Shown: positions 1 through 5,331 of the stretch, piece by piece | Layout of the letters: every line of letters starts with the position of its first letter | Position numbering within the stretch: position 1 is the stretch's first letter | Source: Bauldia sp. | Lineage (GTDB): Bacteria > Pseudomonadota > Alphaproteobacteria > Rhizobiales > Kaistiaceae | Direction: 5' to 3' | Assembly: GCA_020442095.1 (NCBI GenBank) | Contig: JAGRKY010000269.1 | Coordinates: forward strand, 1-6,744 | Length of the DNA stretch: 6,744 nt | Program-made: the position numbers and the translations under genes | Notes under the pieces: model-generated | Told to the model about the DNA's origin: nothing | The model's input: only the letters and a program-made list of their open reading frames with translations | Databases searched by the model: none

Positions 1-26
1 CTGCGTAACCACTCCGCCACGAGGCC
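1..26 (-). tRNA. tRNA-Cys, 5' part only (cut by window edge)
   Basis: Read on the minus strand, these 26 bases form the 5' end of a tRNA: a 7-nt acceptor strand GGCCTCG, then TG, then a D arm GCG-GAGTGGTTA-CGC. The combination resembles the 5' half of alphaproteobacterial tRNA-Cys as I recall it (GGCCxxGTGGCGGAGTGGTTACGCAG). The anticodon, variable loop and T arm lie outside the window, so the Cys identity rests on resemblance and is not read from an anticodon. The gene would continue to the left of position 1. A serine or other tRNA with a GGAGTGGTTA-like D loop is the main alternative, but the short D arm fits Cys better. Confidence 0.75.
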
Positions 27-40
27 GTCCGGAGAGCGAG

Positions 41-69
41 CATGTAAATGCTTGCAGCGATTTAGGCAA
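41..69 (-). promoter_or_regulatory. Putative promoter of the tRNA-Cys gene
   Basis: On the minus strand, a -35-like TTGCCT (64-69) and a -10-like TACATG (41-46) are separated by 17 nt. The -10 box ends 14 nt before the tRNA 5' end, which leaves room for a short leader. Both boxes are only partial matches to consensus, so position relative to the tRNA is the main argument. Confidence 0.35.
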
Positions 70-135
70 CAGGGGCACGGTCGATCTCGACGCATATTCT
101 GAACGCGCTTTGCTGATCGGCGTTCCGGACAATGT

Positions 136-170
136 TCCTCGTGATGCCACGGATCGACGCTTCACGGGGA
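136..170. repeat. Imperfect inverted repeat downstream of the multicopper oxidase gene
   Basis: Arms 136-147 and 159-170 pair over 12 positions with one T-T mismatch and one T-G pair as read on the plus strand, around an 11-nt loop. It lies 33 bases past the oxidase stop codon, where a terminator would be expected. No T-run follows on the minus strand, and the T-G wobble becomes an A-C mismatch there. It is therefore a weak terminator candidate at best and could be chance. Nothing else is visible in the 176 bases between the tRNA and the oxidase gene. Confidence 0.25.
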
Positions 171-202
171 CTTCTCAGGCCCTGGATTGTTTCGGTCGGC
201 GT

Positions 203-1594
203 CTAAGCGACCTGGAACCATGTTTTCATGCCCGCGGCCTGGTGCTCCAGCATGTGGCAGTGGAAGAGCCATTTCCCGGGATTGTCGGCGACGAATGCGA
301 TCGTCGTTGTCTGGGTCGGCCCGACAAGGAAGGTGTCGCGCCAGGGCGTGTGCTTGATCGCGCTGCCGCTCCGTTCGAGGACCCTGAAATGATGGCCGTG
401 AACATGCATGGCGTGCGGGAAGGCCGTATCGTTGATCACCCGCACGACGACCGTCTCCCCGGCTTTCGCCCGGAAAAATGGTGTTTCCGCCAAGCCGGCG
501 ACGCCGTTGAAGGCCCAGACCTGGCCCGACTGCCACAGAGCCTTGCCCTCGATATACTGCCCGTCGACGATCGCGCCGACCATTCTTCCCATCATTCCGC
601 CTTCCATGTGGAGGTCGAAGGTGCGGGCGTTCGCGAGGTCTGGCTCGGGAAGGGCGGCCGGGATCAGGGGCGCCGGCCGGGTTGCAGCGGCATCCGCCTG
701 GCGGAAGTCGAGATAGGCAAGATCGAAGGCCCCGCCGGATACTTCGCGAAGCGGCAGAACACCCGCATCGGGTGCCTCCAGCAGGATATCCATGCGCTGC
801 GCCGGACCGAGCAGGAAGGGGTTGTAGGCCGGGGTCTCAGGGGCCGCGAGCGACTGGCCGTCATAGGCGACGATACGGGCGCCAAGCGCCGCGAGGTCGA
901 GCTCGAAGATCCTCGCATTGGCGGCGTTGATCAGCCGGAGCCGGACCGGCCGCCCCACCGCAAGCGGTATGGTGGGCCGGGTCGCGCCGTTGACGGTCGG
1001 CCAGTTGCCGAGCCGTCCGCCATGGCTCCAGTCCATCATGTTGCCGAAGTCCTCGTCCAGCCGCCCGTCCGAACCGACGCGCCAGTCGTCGATCACAAGA
1101 GTGGCTTCGTCATCGACGGCGAAAGCGGACTCCGGTTCGTCGACGATCAGGGCGCCGTAGAGGCCGCGCTCGACCTGTTCCCAGCTGCGGTTGTGGGAGT
1201 GGTACCAGTAGGTTCCGGCATCGGGGACGGTGAACACGTAGTCGAATGTCTCGCCGGGTTCGACCGCCGCCTGCGTCAGGCCGGCGACGCCGTCCATGGC
1301 GTTGTCGATGCGTATGCCGTGCCAGTGGACGGAAGTGGCCTGATCGAGCTCGTTGACGAGGCGAACGCGCAGAGTGTCGCCGCGTCGGGCGCGGATCGTC
1401 GGTCCGGGAACTGTCCCGTTGAAGCTCCAGACTTTCGATGGCGGAGCGTCTTCCCCGAGTAGCGAAGCCGTGGCCGGCCGCGCGCGCAGTTCGATGAAAC
1501 CGTCGTCGGCGGCGGCCAAGAGAGAAGGGGACGAAGTGAGGGAGAGCGCGCCAGCGGCGCCGGTCATCCGGAGGAAGTTCCGTCGGGTGATCAT
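203..1594 (-). CDS. Tat-exported multicopper oxidase (CueO/laccase-like)
   Basis: 463 aa. Periplasmic oxidase that couples one-electron oxidation of a substrate (probably Cu(I) or a phenolic or metal substrate) to four-electron reduction of O2 to water. The N terminus is a twin-arginine signal: RRNFLR at 4-9, then an A/L/S-rich stretch to about residue 29. Three cupredoxin domains follow. All four copper-binding motifs are present: HWHG (His90, His92), YHSH (His132, His134), HAMHVHGHH (His394, His397, His399) and HCHMLEHQAAGM (His445, Cys446, His447, His451, Met456). The Cys-His-Met spacing equals that of CueO, giving a type 1 copper with an axial Met. At 463 aa it is shorter than CueO (about 516 aa), and it lacks the long Met-rich insert of CueO; only a small MEGGMMGRM cluster (330-338) is seen. 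The start is preceded by GAGG at 7-nt spacing, and its ATG overlaps the TGA of the small upstream ORF (ATGA), suggesting translational coupling. A role in copper tolerance is inferred from family, operator and neighbour; the substrate is unknown. Confidence 0.93.
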   Translation of the reverse strand: MITRRNFLRMTGAAGALSLTSSPSLLAAADDGFIELRARPATASLLGEDAPPSKVWSFNGTVPGPTIRARRGDTLRVRLVNELDQATSVHWHGIRIDNAMDGVAGLTQAAVEPGETFDYVFTVPDAGTYWYHSHNRSWEQVERGLYGALIVDEPESAFAVDDEATLVIDDWRVGSDGRLDEDFGNMMDWSHGGRLGNWPTVNGATRPTIPLAVGRPVRLRLINAANARIFELDLAALGARIVAYDGQSLAAPETPAYNPFLLGPAQRMDILLEAPDAGVLPLREVSGGAFDLAYLDFRQADAAATRPAPLIPAALPEPDLANARTFDLHMEGGMMGRMVGAIVDGQYIEGKALWQSGQVWAFNGVAGLAETPFFRAKAGETVVVRVINDTAFPHAMHVHGHHFRVLERSGSAIKHTPWRDTFLVGPTQTTTIAFVADNPGKWLFHCHMLEHQAAGMKTWFQVA

Positions 1595-1767
1595 TTCGAT
1601 GCCTCGTAGGTCATCTGTTGCGTTTCGAGCGGGAAGGTCGGGAGGGCCTCGGGATGCGGAAGAGCGAGCGTGAGCATCGTCACGGCCGGGTTCGGCATGG
1701 CGCCGCCCGCCATGTGCCGGATTGCGGCGGTGTATCGGCGAAAGCCCTCATTCGATCCCGTTGGCAC
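1591..1767 (-). CDS. Small hypothetical protein between cytochrome c and oxidase
   Basis: A 58-aa frame with no recognised domain. The evidence for coding is contextual: third codon positions are strongly G/C across the whole stretch, and its TGA overlaps the oxidase ATG as ATGA. The GTG at 1767 is preceded by GGGAG (1775-1779) at 7 nt, a good ribosome binding site, and would overlap the cytochrome c end by 20 nt. Other possible starts are ATG 1785, which lacks a ribosome binding site, and ATG 1713 (40 aa, weak site). The product has a basic N-terminal part (GFRRYTAAIRH) and a Met- and Pro-rich C-terminal part; no signal peptide or haem motif is seen. A competing 23-codon frame starts at ATG 1751 (overlapping the cytochrome stop as ATGA) and ends at 1680; it is less convincing. 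The function is unknown; it could also be a decayed remnant or a coupling leader. Confidence 0.45.
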   Translation of the reverse strand: MPTGSNEGFRRYTAAIRHMAGGAMPNPAVTMLTLALPHPEALPTFPLETQQMTYEASK

Positions 1768-2179
1768 GCTGCAGCTCCCGGACATAGGCGACGATGAAGG
1801 AAACCTCTTCCGCCTCGATCCCTGCCACGGGCGGCATGTCTCCGAAGTTCCAGTGGTGCGAGCGCGTGCCCCGCGTGGCTGCAAGCTGAAAAGCGGCGTC
1901 GGCGTGATGCCCCGGTTCGTAGATATTGTGGACCAGAGGCGGACCATTGCCCGTACCCGCCGCGTTCTCCCCATGGCAGGCGGCGCAGTTCTCGTCGAAG
2001 TGGACCTTCCCCCGAATGGCTCGGCCAGAGAAACTGGCAGGCAGTCTCACGGCCACGCTCGGGCCGTTGGACAAGTCGTCCTTTGCGGGGCGGGAAAGGT
2101 ACCAGGCCAGCGCGGAAACGCCGATGGCCAACACCACGACGACTCCCGGCCAAGTGTATTTGCTCAAGATCCGCTTCAC
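1748..2179 (-). CDS. Membrane-anchored monohaem c-type cytochrome
   Basis: About 143 aa from GTG 2179. A short basic N terminus (KRILSKYTW) is followed by one hydrophobic segment (residues 11-28, PGVVVVLAIGVSALAWYL), an uncleaved anchor or signal. A periplasmic domain follows with one haem motif CAACH (65-69) and a later Met in GDMPPV (Met115), the usual sixth iron ligand of class I cytochromes c. The start choice matters: the frame is open to a TTG at 2224, but that would sit at the predicted transcription start, whereas GTG 2179 leaves a leader of about 45 nt and begins right before the membrane anchor. The GTG has only a weak ribosome binding site (GGGTAATGGA). It is the first gene of the copper-type unit and probably passes electrons in the periplasm. 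Donation to or from the downstream multicopper oxidase is an inference from the shared operon only. Confidence 0.88.
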   Translation of the reverse strand: MKRILSKYTWPGVVVVLAIGVSALAWYLSRPAKDDLSNGPSVAVRLPASFSGRAIRGKVHFDENCAACHGENAAGTGNGPPLVHNIYEPGHHADAAFQLAATRGTRSHHWNFGDMPPVAGIEAEEVSFIVAYVRELQRANGIE

Positions 2180-2232
2180 TCCATTACCCGTGGCACATCG
2201 GCTGCGCGCCCGCGCTCGGGACAATTCGCAAC

Positions 2233-2262
2233 CATATACCCCATGGGGGTATATTCTGTCGA
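2233..2262 (-). promoter_or_regulatory. Promoter of the cytochrome c - multicopper oxidase unit
   Basis: On the minus strand, TCGACA (2257-2262, 5/6 to TTGACA) and TATATG (2233-2238, 4/6 to TATAAT) are 18 nt apart. The predicted start of transcription near 2226 gives a leader of about 45 nt to GTG 2179. The spacer coincides with the inverted repeat at 2234-2254, so a protein bound there would block RNA polymerase. Confidence 0.6.
2234..2254. promoter_or_regulatory. CsoR/RcnR-type operator (perfect inverted repeat)
   Basis: Half-sites ATATACCCC (2234-2242) and GGGGTATAT (2246-2254) are perfect inverted repeats around a central ATG. AT-rich flanks around a C-tract/G-tract core (TACCC...GGGTA) are the hallmark of operators bound by the tetrameric CsoR/RcnR/CstR repressor family, which sense Cu(I), Ni/Co or persulfides. 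CueR/MerR sites look different (CTTCC...GGAAG in a 19-20 nt spacer). The site covers the promoter spacer of a copper-enzyme operon, so Cu(I)-relieved repression is the natural reading. No csoR-like gene lies in this window. Confidence 0.6.
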
Positions 2263-2363
2263 GCAGCGCGTGACCTCAGCCGAAAGAAACGACAGCGGAA
2301 GGTGAGTGCCAGGGAGAGTATCTGCGGGTTGGCGAGTTTTTGTCGGGGCAGGACCAATCGTTA

Positions 2364-2389
2364 CGGACATCAGATTTTCTGACAGTCCG
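2364..2389. repeat. Imperfect inverted repeat in the divergent intergenic region
   Basis: CGGAC (2364-2368) and TCAGA (2370-2374) pair with TCTGA (2378-2382) and GTCCG (2385-2389): ten pairs with a 1-nt versus 2-nt internal gap and a TTT loop. A short direct repeat TTACGG(A/C) flanks or overlaps it (2361-2367 and 2391-2397). It sits about 26 nt upstream of the uxuA -35 box. No T-run on either strand marks it as an intrinsic terminator. It may be an activator or second repressor site. The rest of 2263-2494 shows no gene. Confidence 0.35.
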
Positions 2390-2414
2390 ATTACGGCATA
2401 GGCCACCAACATGA

Positions 2415-2440
2415 TTGACTACCATGGTACAGTTCGTTAG
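2415..2440 (+). promoter_or_regulatory. Promoter/operator of the uxuA operon with ACCATGGT palindrome
   Basis: TTGACT (2415-2420) is a near-consensus -35 box directly followed by ACCATGGTA (2421-2429), whose first 8 bases are a perfect palindrome. The same 15-bp block recurs at 5281-5295 with one difference. The -10 box is poor (CGTTAG/TAGCGA region, 2435-2443), which suggests dependence on an activator or a weak promoter. The palindrome would place a regulator inside the promoter spacer. GntR (FadR/UxuR type) or LacI regulators are the usual controllers of such genes; which one acts here cannot be read from the site. Confidence 0.55.
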
Positions 2441-2494
2441 CGACTGACGCTCAAGCTGGATGCCGGAAAAGCCGGCCGTGAAACTGGGGGAAGC

Positions 2495-3688
2495 ATGGAG
2501 CAGACGTGGCGGTGGTTCGGGCCGAAGGATGCGGCGACCCTGGCGCATGCGCGCCAGGCCGGCGCGACGGGAATCGTCACGGCGTTGCATGACATCCCCT
2601 ATGGCGACGTCTGGCCGCTGGAGGCCATCCGCGAACGGCTGGCGATGATCGAGGCGGACAGCGAGATGGGCCTCCGCTGGAGCGTGGTCGAGAGCGTGCC
2701 GGTCCACGAGGATGTCAAGCTCGGGAAGGGCGATCTCGACAGGCTCTATTCGAATTTCGCCCAGACGCTCCGTAATCTCGGCGCCTGCGGGGTGCGGACG
2801 GTCTGCTACAATTTCATGCTGATCCTTGACTGGACGCGGACCGACCTCGCGGCGAAGCTGCCCGGGGGCGGAACGGCGCTGCGCATGAACATGCATGAAC
2901 TCGCCGTCTTCGATTGTCTGCTGCTGAAGCGCGCCGGCGCGGAGAAGGATTACACCCAGGACGTCCTCGAAAGGGCCCAGGCCTGGTTCGACACCGCGAC
3001 CGACGAGCGCAAGGCGCAGCTTTGGGGCAACGTAATGGCCGGCCTTCCGGGCGCCTTCAAGCGCTACGAGCCGGACGAACTCCGCGAGGTCGTCGCCGAG
3101 CAGTCGGCGTTGAGCCACGACGATCTGCGCCGCAATCTTGTGCGGTTCCTCGAGGCGGTGTTGCCGGCGGCCGAGGAGGCGGGAGTCGTGATGTGCATCC
3201 ATCCCGACGATCCCCCGCGCAACCTCGCGGGCCTCAATCGCATCGTCAAGAATGCCGACGATATCGCCTTCATTCTCGATGCCGTGCCGTCCGATTACAG
3301 TGGACTCACGCTCTGCACCGGGTCGCTCGGCGCGGGACCCGACAACGATCTTCCGGCAATTGCGCGTCGCTTCGCGGACAGGATCAAGTTCTGCCACCTG
3401 CGGAACGTGAAGAAGGATCCGGATGGTTCGGTCATGGAGGCCGACCATCTCGACGGCGACGTCGACATGGTCGAAGTGGTCTCGATCCTGATCGACGAGG
3501 AGCAGCGCCGCCGGGCCGGCGATCCGTCGGCGACGATTCCGTTCCGCGCGGATCACGGTCACGACCTCATCGACGACGACACCCGCCCCACCCATCCGGG
3601 ATATCCGGTGGTCGGGCGGCTGCGAGGGCTCGCCGAACTCAGGGGAGTGATGAGCGCGCTCGCGCATCAGCGGGGCTACGCCGTCTGA
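2495..3688 (+). CDS. uxuA: Mannonate dehydratase
   Basis: 397 aa, the normal length for the family (E. coli UxuA 394). It dehydrates D-mannonate to 2-keto-3-deoxy-D-gluconate in the cytoplasm (EC 4.2.1.8), a step of hexuronate (glucuronate) breakdown. The N terminus MEQTWRWFGP matches UxuA proteins and fixes the start, with GGGGG 4 nt upstream as ribosome binding site. Characteristic blocks are VVESVPVHED (64-73), VCYNFM with DWTRTDL (103-118), MCIHPDDPP (233-241), LCTGSLG (273-279), FCHLRN (299-304), HLDGDVDM (318-325) and RADHGH (351-356). His236, Cys274, His301 and Asp353 are at the positions of the Mn/Fe ligands known from UxuA structures. It is the first gene of the operon; its TGA overlaps the kinase ATG by one base (TGATG), so translation is probably coupled. 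Confidence 0.97.
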   Translation: MEQTWRWFGPKDAATLAHARQAGATGIVTALHDIPYGDVWPLEAIRERLAMIEADSEMGLRWSVVESVPVHEDVKLGKGDLDRLYSNFAQTLRNLGACGVRTVCYNFMLILDWTRTDLAAKLPGGGTALRMNMHELAVFDCLLLKRAGAEKDYTQDVLERAQAWFDTATDERKAQLWGNVMAGLPGAFKRYEPDELREVVAEQSALSHDDLRRNLVRFLEAVLPAAEEAGVVMCIHPDDPPRNLAGLNRIVKNADDIAFILDAVPSDYSGLTLCTGSLGAGPDNDLPAIARRFADRIKFCHLRNVKKDPDGSVMEADHLDGDVDMVEVVSILIDEEQRRRAGDPSATIPFRADHGHDLIDDDTRPTHPGYPVVGRLRGLAELRGVMSALAHQRGYAV

Positions 3689-4623
3689 TGAGCGGGAAGC
3701 GGCTGCTTTCCGTCGGTGCGCTGACCCAGGACACGATCTTCAAACTTGCGGCGATGCCCGCCGGGGCGGGGAAGTTCATCCCCGACGATGCCGTTCAGAT
3801 TGCCGCCGGAATGGCAACGGCCGCCGCGGCGTCGGCGGCCCGGCAGGGCGGGGATGTCTCGCTCTGGGCCAGCGTCGGCGGCGATGCGGCCGGGCGGGAT
3901 CTTCTCCGCGACATCGCGGCCGAGGGCGTCGATTGCAGCCTGGTGCGAACGGTCCATGAGGGCCGTTCGGCGATCGCGACCATTCTCGTCGATGAAGCCG
4001 GCGAACGCCTGATCATCCCTTATTACGATCCCCTGACCCAGGCGGATCCCGACGCCCTGCCGTGCCCGATCGCCGGCAGATTCGATGCGGTGCTGGTCGA
4101 CGTGCGCTGGCCAGGCGCGGCGGCGCTTGCGCTCGGTGCTGCCCGCGATGCCGGCATTCCGGCCATCCTCGACGCCGATGTCGGGCCGCGCCCGGTCCTC
4201 GAGCGACTGGCGCGGCTCGCAACGCATATCGCCGCCTCGCGGCCGGCGGCGGCGATCCTTTGCGGCGAGGATGCATCGACCGAAGCGGCGACGGTGGCGA
4301 TCGCGGAAATGTATCCCGAGGCCACGGTGCTGGTCACCGATGGCGGCCGCGGCGCGTTCTGGTTCGATCGTGCGACGGGGACGGTCCGTCATCTCGCGGC
4401 GCCGCAGATCAAGGCGGTCGACACGCTTTCCGCCGGTGACGTGTTTCACGGCTGCCTCGCGCTGGCAATCGGCGAGGGCTGGCCGCTCGTCGATGCCATC
4501 CGCCACGCCAGCGCCGCGGCGGCGATCAAATGCCTCCGGTTCGGTGGCTGGCTGGGCGCGCCGTCGCGGGCCGAGACATTGGCATTTCTCGATGGAGGAA
4601 CTGGTGAACTACTCAGAGCTTGA
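3688..4623 (+). CDS. PfkB-family sugar kinase, probable KDG kinase
   Basis: 311 aa, a usual length for ribokinase-like enzymes (about 300-330). In this operon it should phosphorylate 2-keto-3-deoxygluconate to KDPG, linking UxuA to the aldolase downstream. PfkB features are an N-terminal SVGALTQDTIF strand-turn, VGGDAAGRDLL (63-73), VTDGGRGAFWF (216-226) and the C-terminal anion-hole/catalytic motif DTLSAGDVFHG (245-255), with Asp251 as catalytic base. The first PfkB motif, normally GGxxxN with Asn, is replaced by AAGMATAAAASAARQGG (39-55). The DTLSAGDVFHG form is more like the branch containing sulfofructose kinase (YihV) and other PfkB kinases than like classical KdgK (DTTGAGD). The KDG assignment therefore rests on context. 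The ATG overlaps the uxuA stop, and the gene end overlaps the aldolase start by 20 nt. The frame is open far upstream inside uxuA, but the UxuA family match makes 3688 the right start. Confidence 0.85.
   Translation: MSGKRLLSVGALTQDTIFKLAAMPAGAGKFIPDDAVQIAAGMATAAAASAARQGGDVSLWASVGGDAAGRDLLRDIAAEGVDCSLVRTVHEGRSAIATILVDEAGERLIIPYYDPLTQADPDALPCPIAGRFDAVLVDVRWPGAAALALGAARDAGIPAILDADVGPRPVLERLARLATHIAASRPAAAILCGEDASTEAATVAIAEMYPEATVLVTDGGRGAFWFDRATGTVRHLAAPQIKAVDTLSAGDVFHGCLALAIGEGWPLVDAIRHASAAAAIKCLRFGGWLGAPSRAETLAFLDGGTGELLRA
4594..4598 (+). promoter_or_regulatory. Ribosome binding site deciding the aldolase start
   Basis: GGAGG lies 5 nt before GTG 4604 and inside the 3' end of the kinase gene. 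It also covers the in-frame ATG at 4592, so that ATG is unlikely to be the start. The GTG start gives a 211-aa aldolase, the normal family length. Confidence 0.6.
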
Positions 4624-5239
4624 GCAGCGCGTTCGCGCCGTCGGCGTAGTGCCGATCCTCCAGCCGCGCTCGGTCGATTTCTGCCTGGCTGCCATCGACG
4701 CCCTGGTCGAGGGCGGCGCGTCCAGCATCGAGATTGTGCTGCGTTCTCCGGACGCGCTGCCGGCGCTTGCCGAGGGCAAACGGCGCCACCCCGGACTCCT
4801 TTTCGCGGCCGGCACCATCCTCGAACCCGAACAGTATGCGCGGGCCGTCGAGGCGGGCGCCGACTTCTGTATCTCGCCCGGCCTCGATCCGGTGATGATG
4901 GATGTTGCCAACAAGGGGCCGATCCGCATCGTTCCGGGCGTGCAGACCGCGAGCGAGGTGATCGCGGCGCGACGGATGGGGGCGACCCTCCTCAAGTTCT
5001 ACCCGTCAGAGCCGGCCGGCGGGACGGCCGTGCTGGCCGATTTCGGCAGCATTTTTTCCGATGTGAGCTTCATGCCGAGCGGCAAGATCGGGATGGCCAG
5101 TCTTGCCGCCTACGGGCGGCTGTCGAACGTCGCCTCGGTTGGCGGCTCGTGGATGTACATGGAGGCGGGCGCGCCGCTTCCGTGGCCCGAGATGACGGCC
5201 CGGATGCAGGCTTCGCTTGCCGCGATGACGGCGACTTAA
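4604..5239 (+). CDS. KDPG aldolase (2-dehydro-3-deoxy-phosphogluconate aldolase)
   Basis: 211 aa from GTG 4604 (E. coli Eda is 213). A class I (Schiff-base) aldolase that splits KDPG into pyruvate and glyceraldehyde 3-phosphate, closing the mannonate branch into the Entner-Doudoroff route. Visible family motifs are VVPILQ (15-20), LVEGGASSIEIVLRS (34-48, with Glu43 as the acid/base residue), FAAGTI (67-72), CISPG (89-93), VPGVQTASEVIAA (110-122), LLKFYPSE (129-136, with Lys131 as Schiff-base lysine), FMPSGKI (156-162) and SVGGSWM (178-184). It shares a 20-nt overlap with the kinase and is last in the operon, followed after 14 nt by a terminator. Strictly, KDPG versus KDPGal specificity cannot be told from sequence; UxuA upstream makes KDPG the expected substrate. 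Confidence 0.92.
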   Translation: MNYSELEQRVRAVGVVPILQPRSVDFCLAAIDALVEGGASSIEIVLRSPDALPALAEGKRRHPGLLFAAGTILEPEQYARAVEAGADFCISPGLDPVMMDVANKGPIRIVPGVQTASEVIAARRMGATLLKFYPSEPAGGTAVLADFGSIFSDVSFMPSGKIGMASLAAYGRLSNVASVGGSWMYMEAGAPLPWPEMTARMQASLAAMTAT

Positions 5240-5253
5240 GGGACGGCAAGGGG

Positions 5254-5280
5254 AGCCGGGGGAAACCCCCGGCTGTTTTG
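5254..5280 (+). terminator. Intrinsic terminator of the uxuA operon
   Basis: AGCCGGGGG (5254-5262) and CCCCCGGCT (5266-5274) form a perfect 9-bp GC-rich stem with an AAA loop, followed by GTTTTGTT. It begins 14 nt after the aldolase stop. The tail runs directly into the -35 box of the next promoter at 5281. Confidence 0.88.
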
Positions 5281-5307
5281 TTGACAACCATGGTAGCATT
5301 GCATTAG
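5281..5307 (+). promoter_or_regulatory. Promoter/operator of the SDR - ABC transporter unit, same element as at uxuA
   Basis: TTGACA (5281-5286) is a perfect -35 box, followed at once by ACCATGGTA (5287-5295). The 15-bp block matches 2415-2429 at 14 of 15 positions. Both copies are followed 9-12 nt later by TTAG (2437-2440 and 5304-5307), with the weak -10 in this area. The palindrome ends 37 nt before the SDR ATG. The copy indicates that one regulator controls both units. Confidence 0.6.
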
Positions 5308-5331
5308 GTCGAGGCCGGGACGAGGTGGGAC

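Noticed and set aside
39..52. AGCAT-GTAA-ATGCT palindrome near the tRNA
   Set aside because: Only 5-bp arms, and it overlaps the probable tRNA -10 box; most likely chance.
110..1462. Long plus-strand open frame (450 aa) opposite the multicopper oxidase
   Set aside because: It is antisense to a gene with every copper motif intact. The product has no recognisable domain and an Arg/Gly/Asp-heavy composition typical of the complement of a GC-rich gene.
1680..1751. 23-codon frame starting at ATG 1751 overlapping the cytochrome stop as ATGA
   Set aside because: Very short, no motif, and it ends inside the better-supported 58-codon frame; kept only as an alternative in that entry.
2180..2224. Longer cytochrome c starting at TTG 2224
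   Set aside because: The added 15 residues are Arg-rich, precede the membrane anchor unnaturally, and would start at the predicted transcription start site.
2276..3667. Minus-strand open frame (463 aa) opposite uxuA
   Set aside because: It lies antisense to the clearly identified mannonate dehydratase, shows no domain, and is explained by high GC.
2914..3687. Possible N-terminal extension of the sugar kinase (569-aa frame)
   Set aside because: The extension lies in a different frame over uxuA and is Arg-rich without motifs; the kinase family N terminus begins at 3688, with a TGATG overlap.
3676..4506. Minus-strand open frame (276 aa) opposite the kinase
   Set aside because: Antisense shadow of the PfkB gene with no recognisable motif.
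4085..4603. Possible N-terminal extension of the KDPG aldolase (384-aa frame)
   Set aside because: It is an Arg-rich shadow of the kinase gene. The aldolase has family length from GTG 4604, with GGAGG just upstream.
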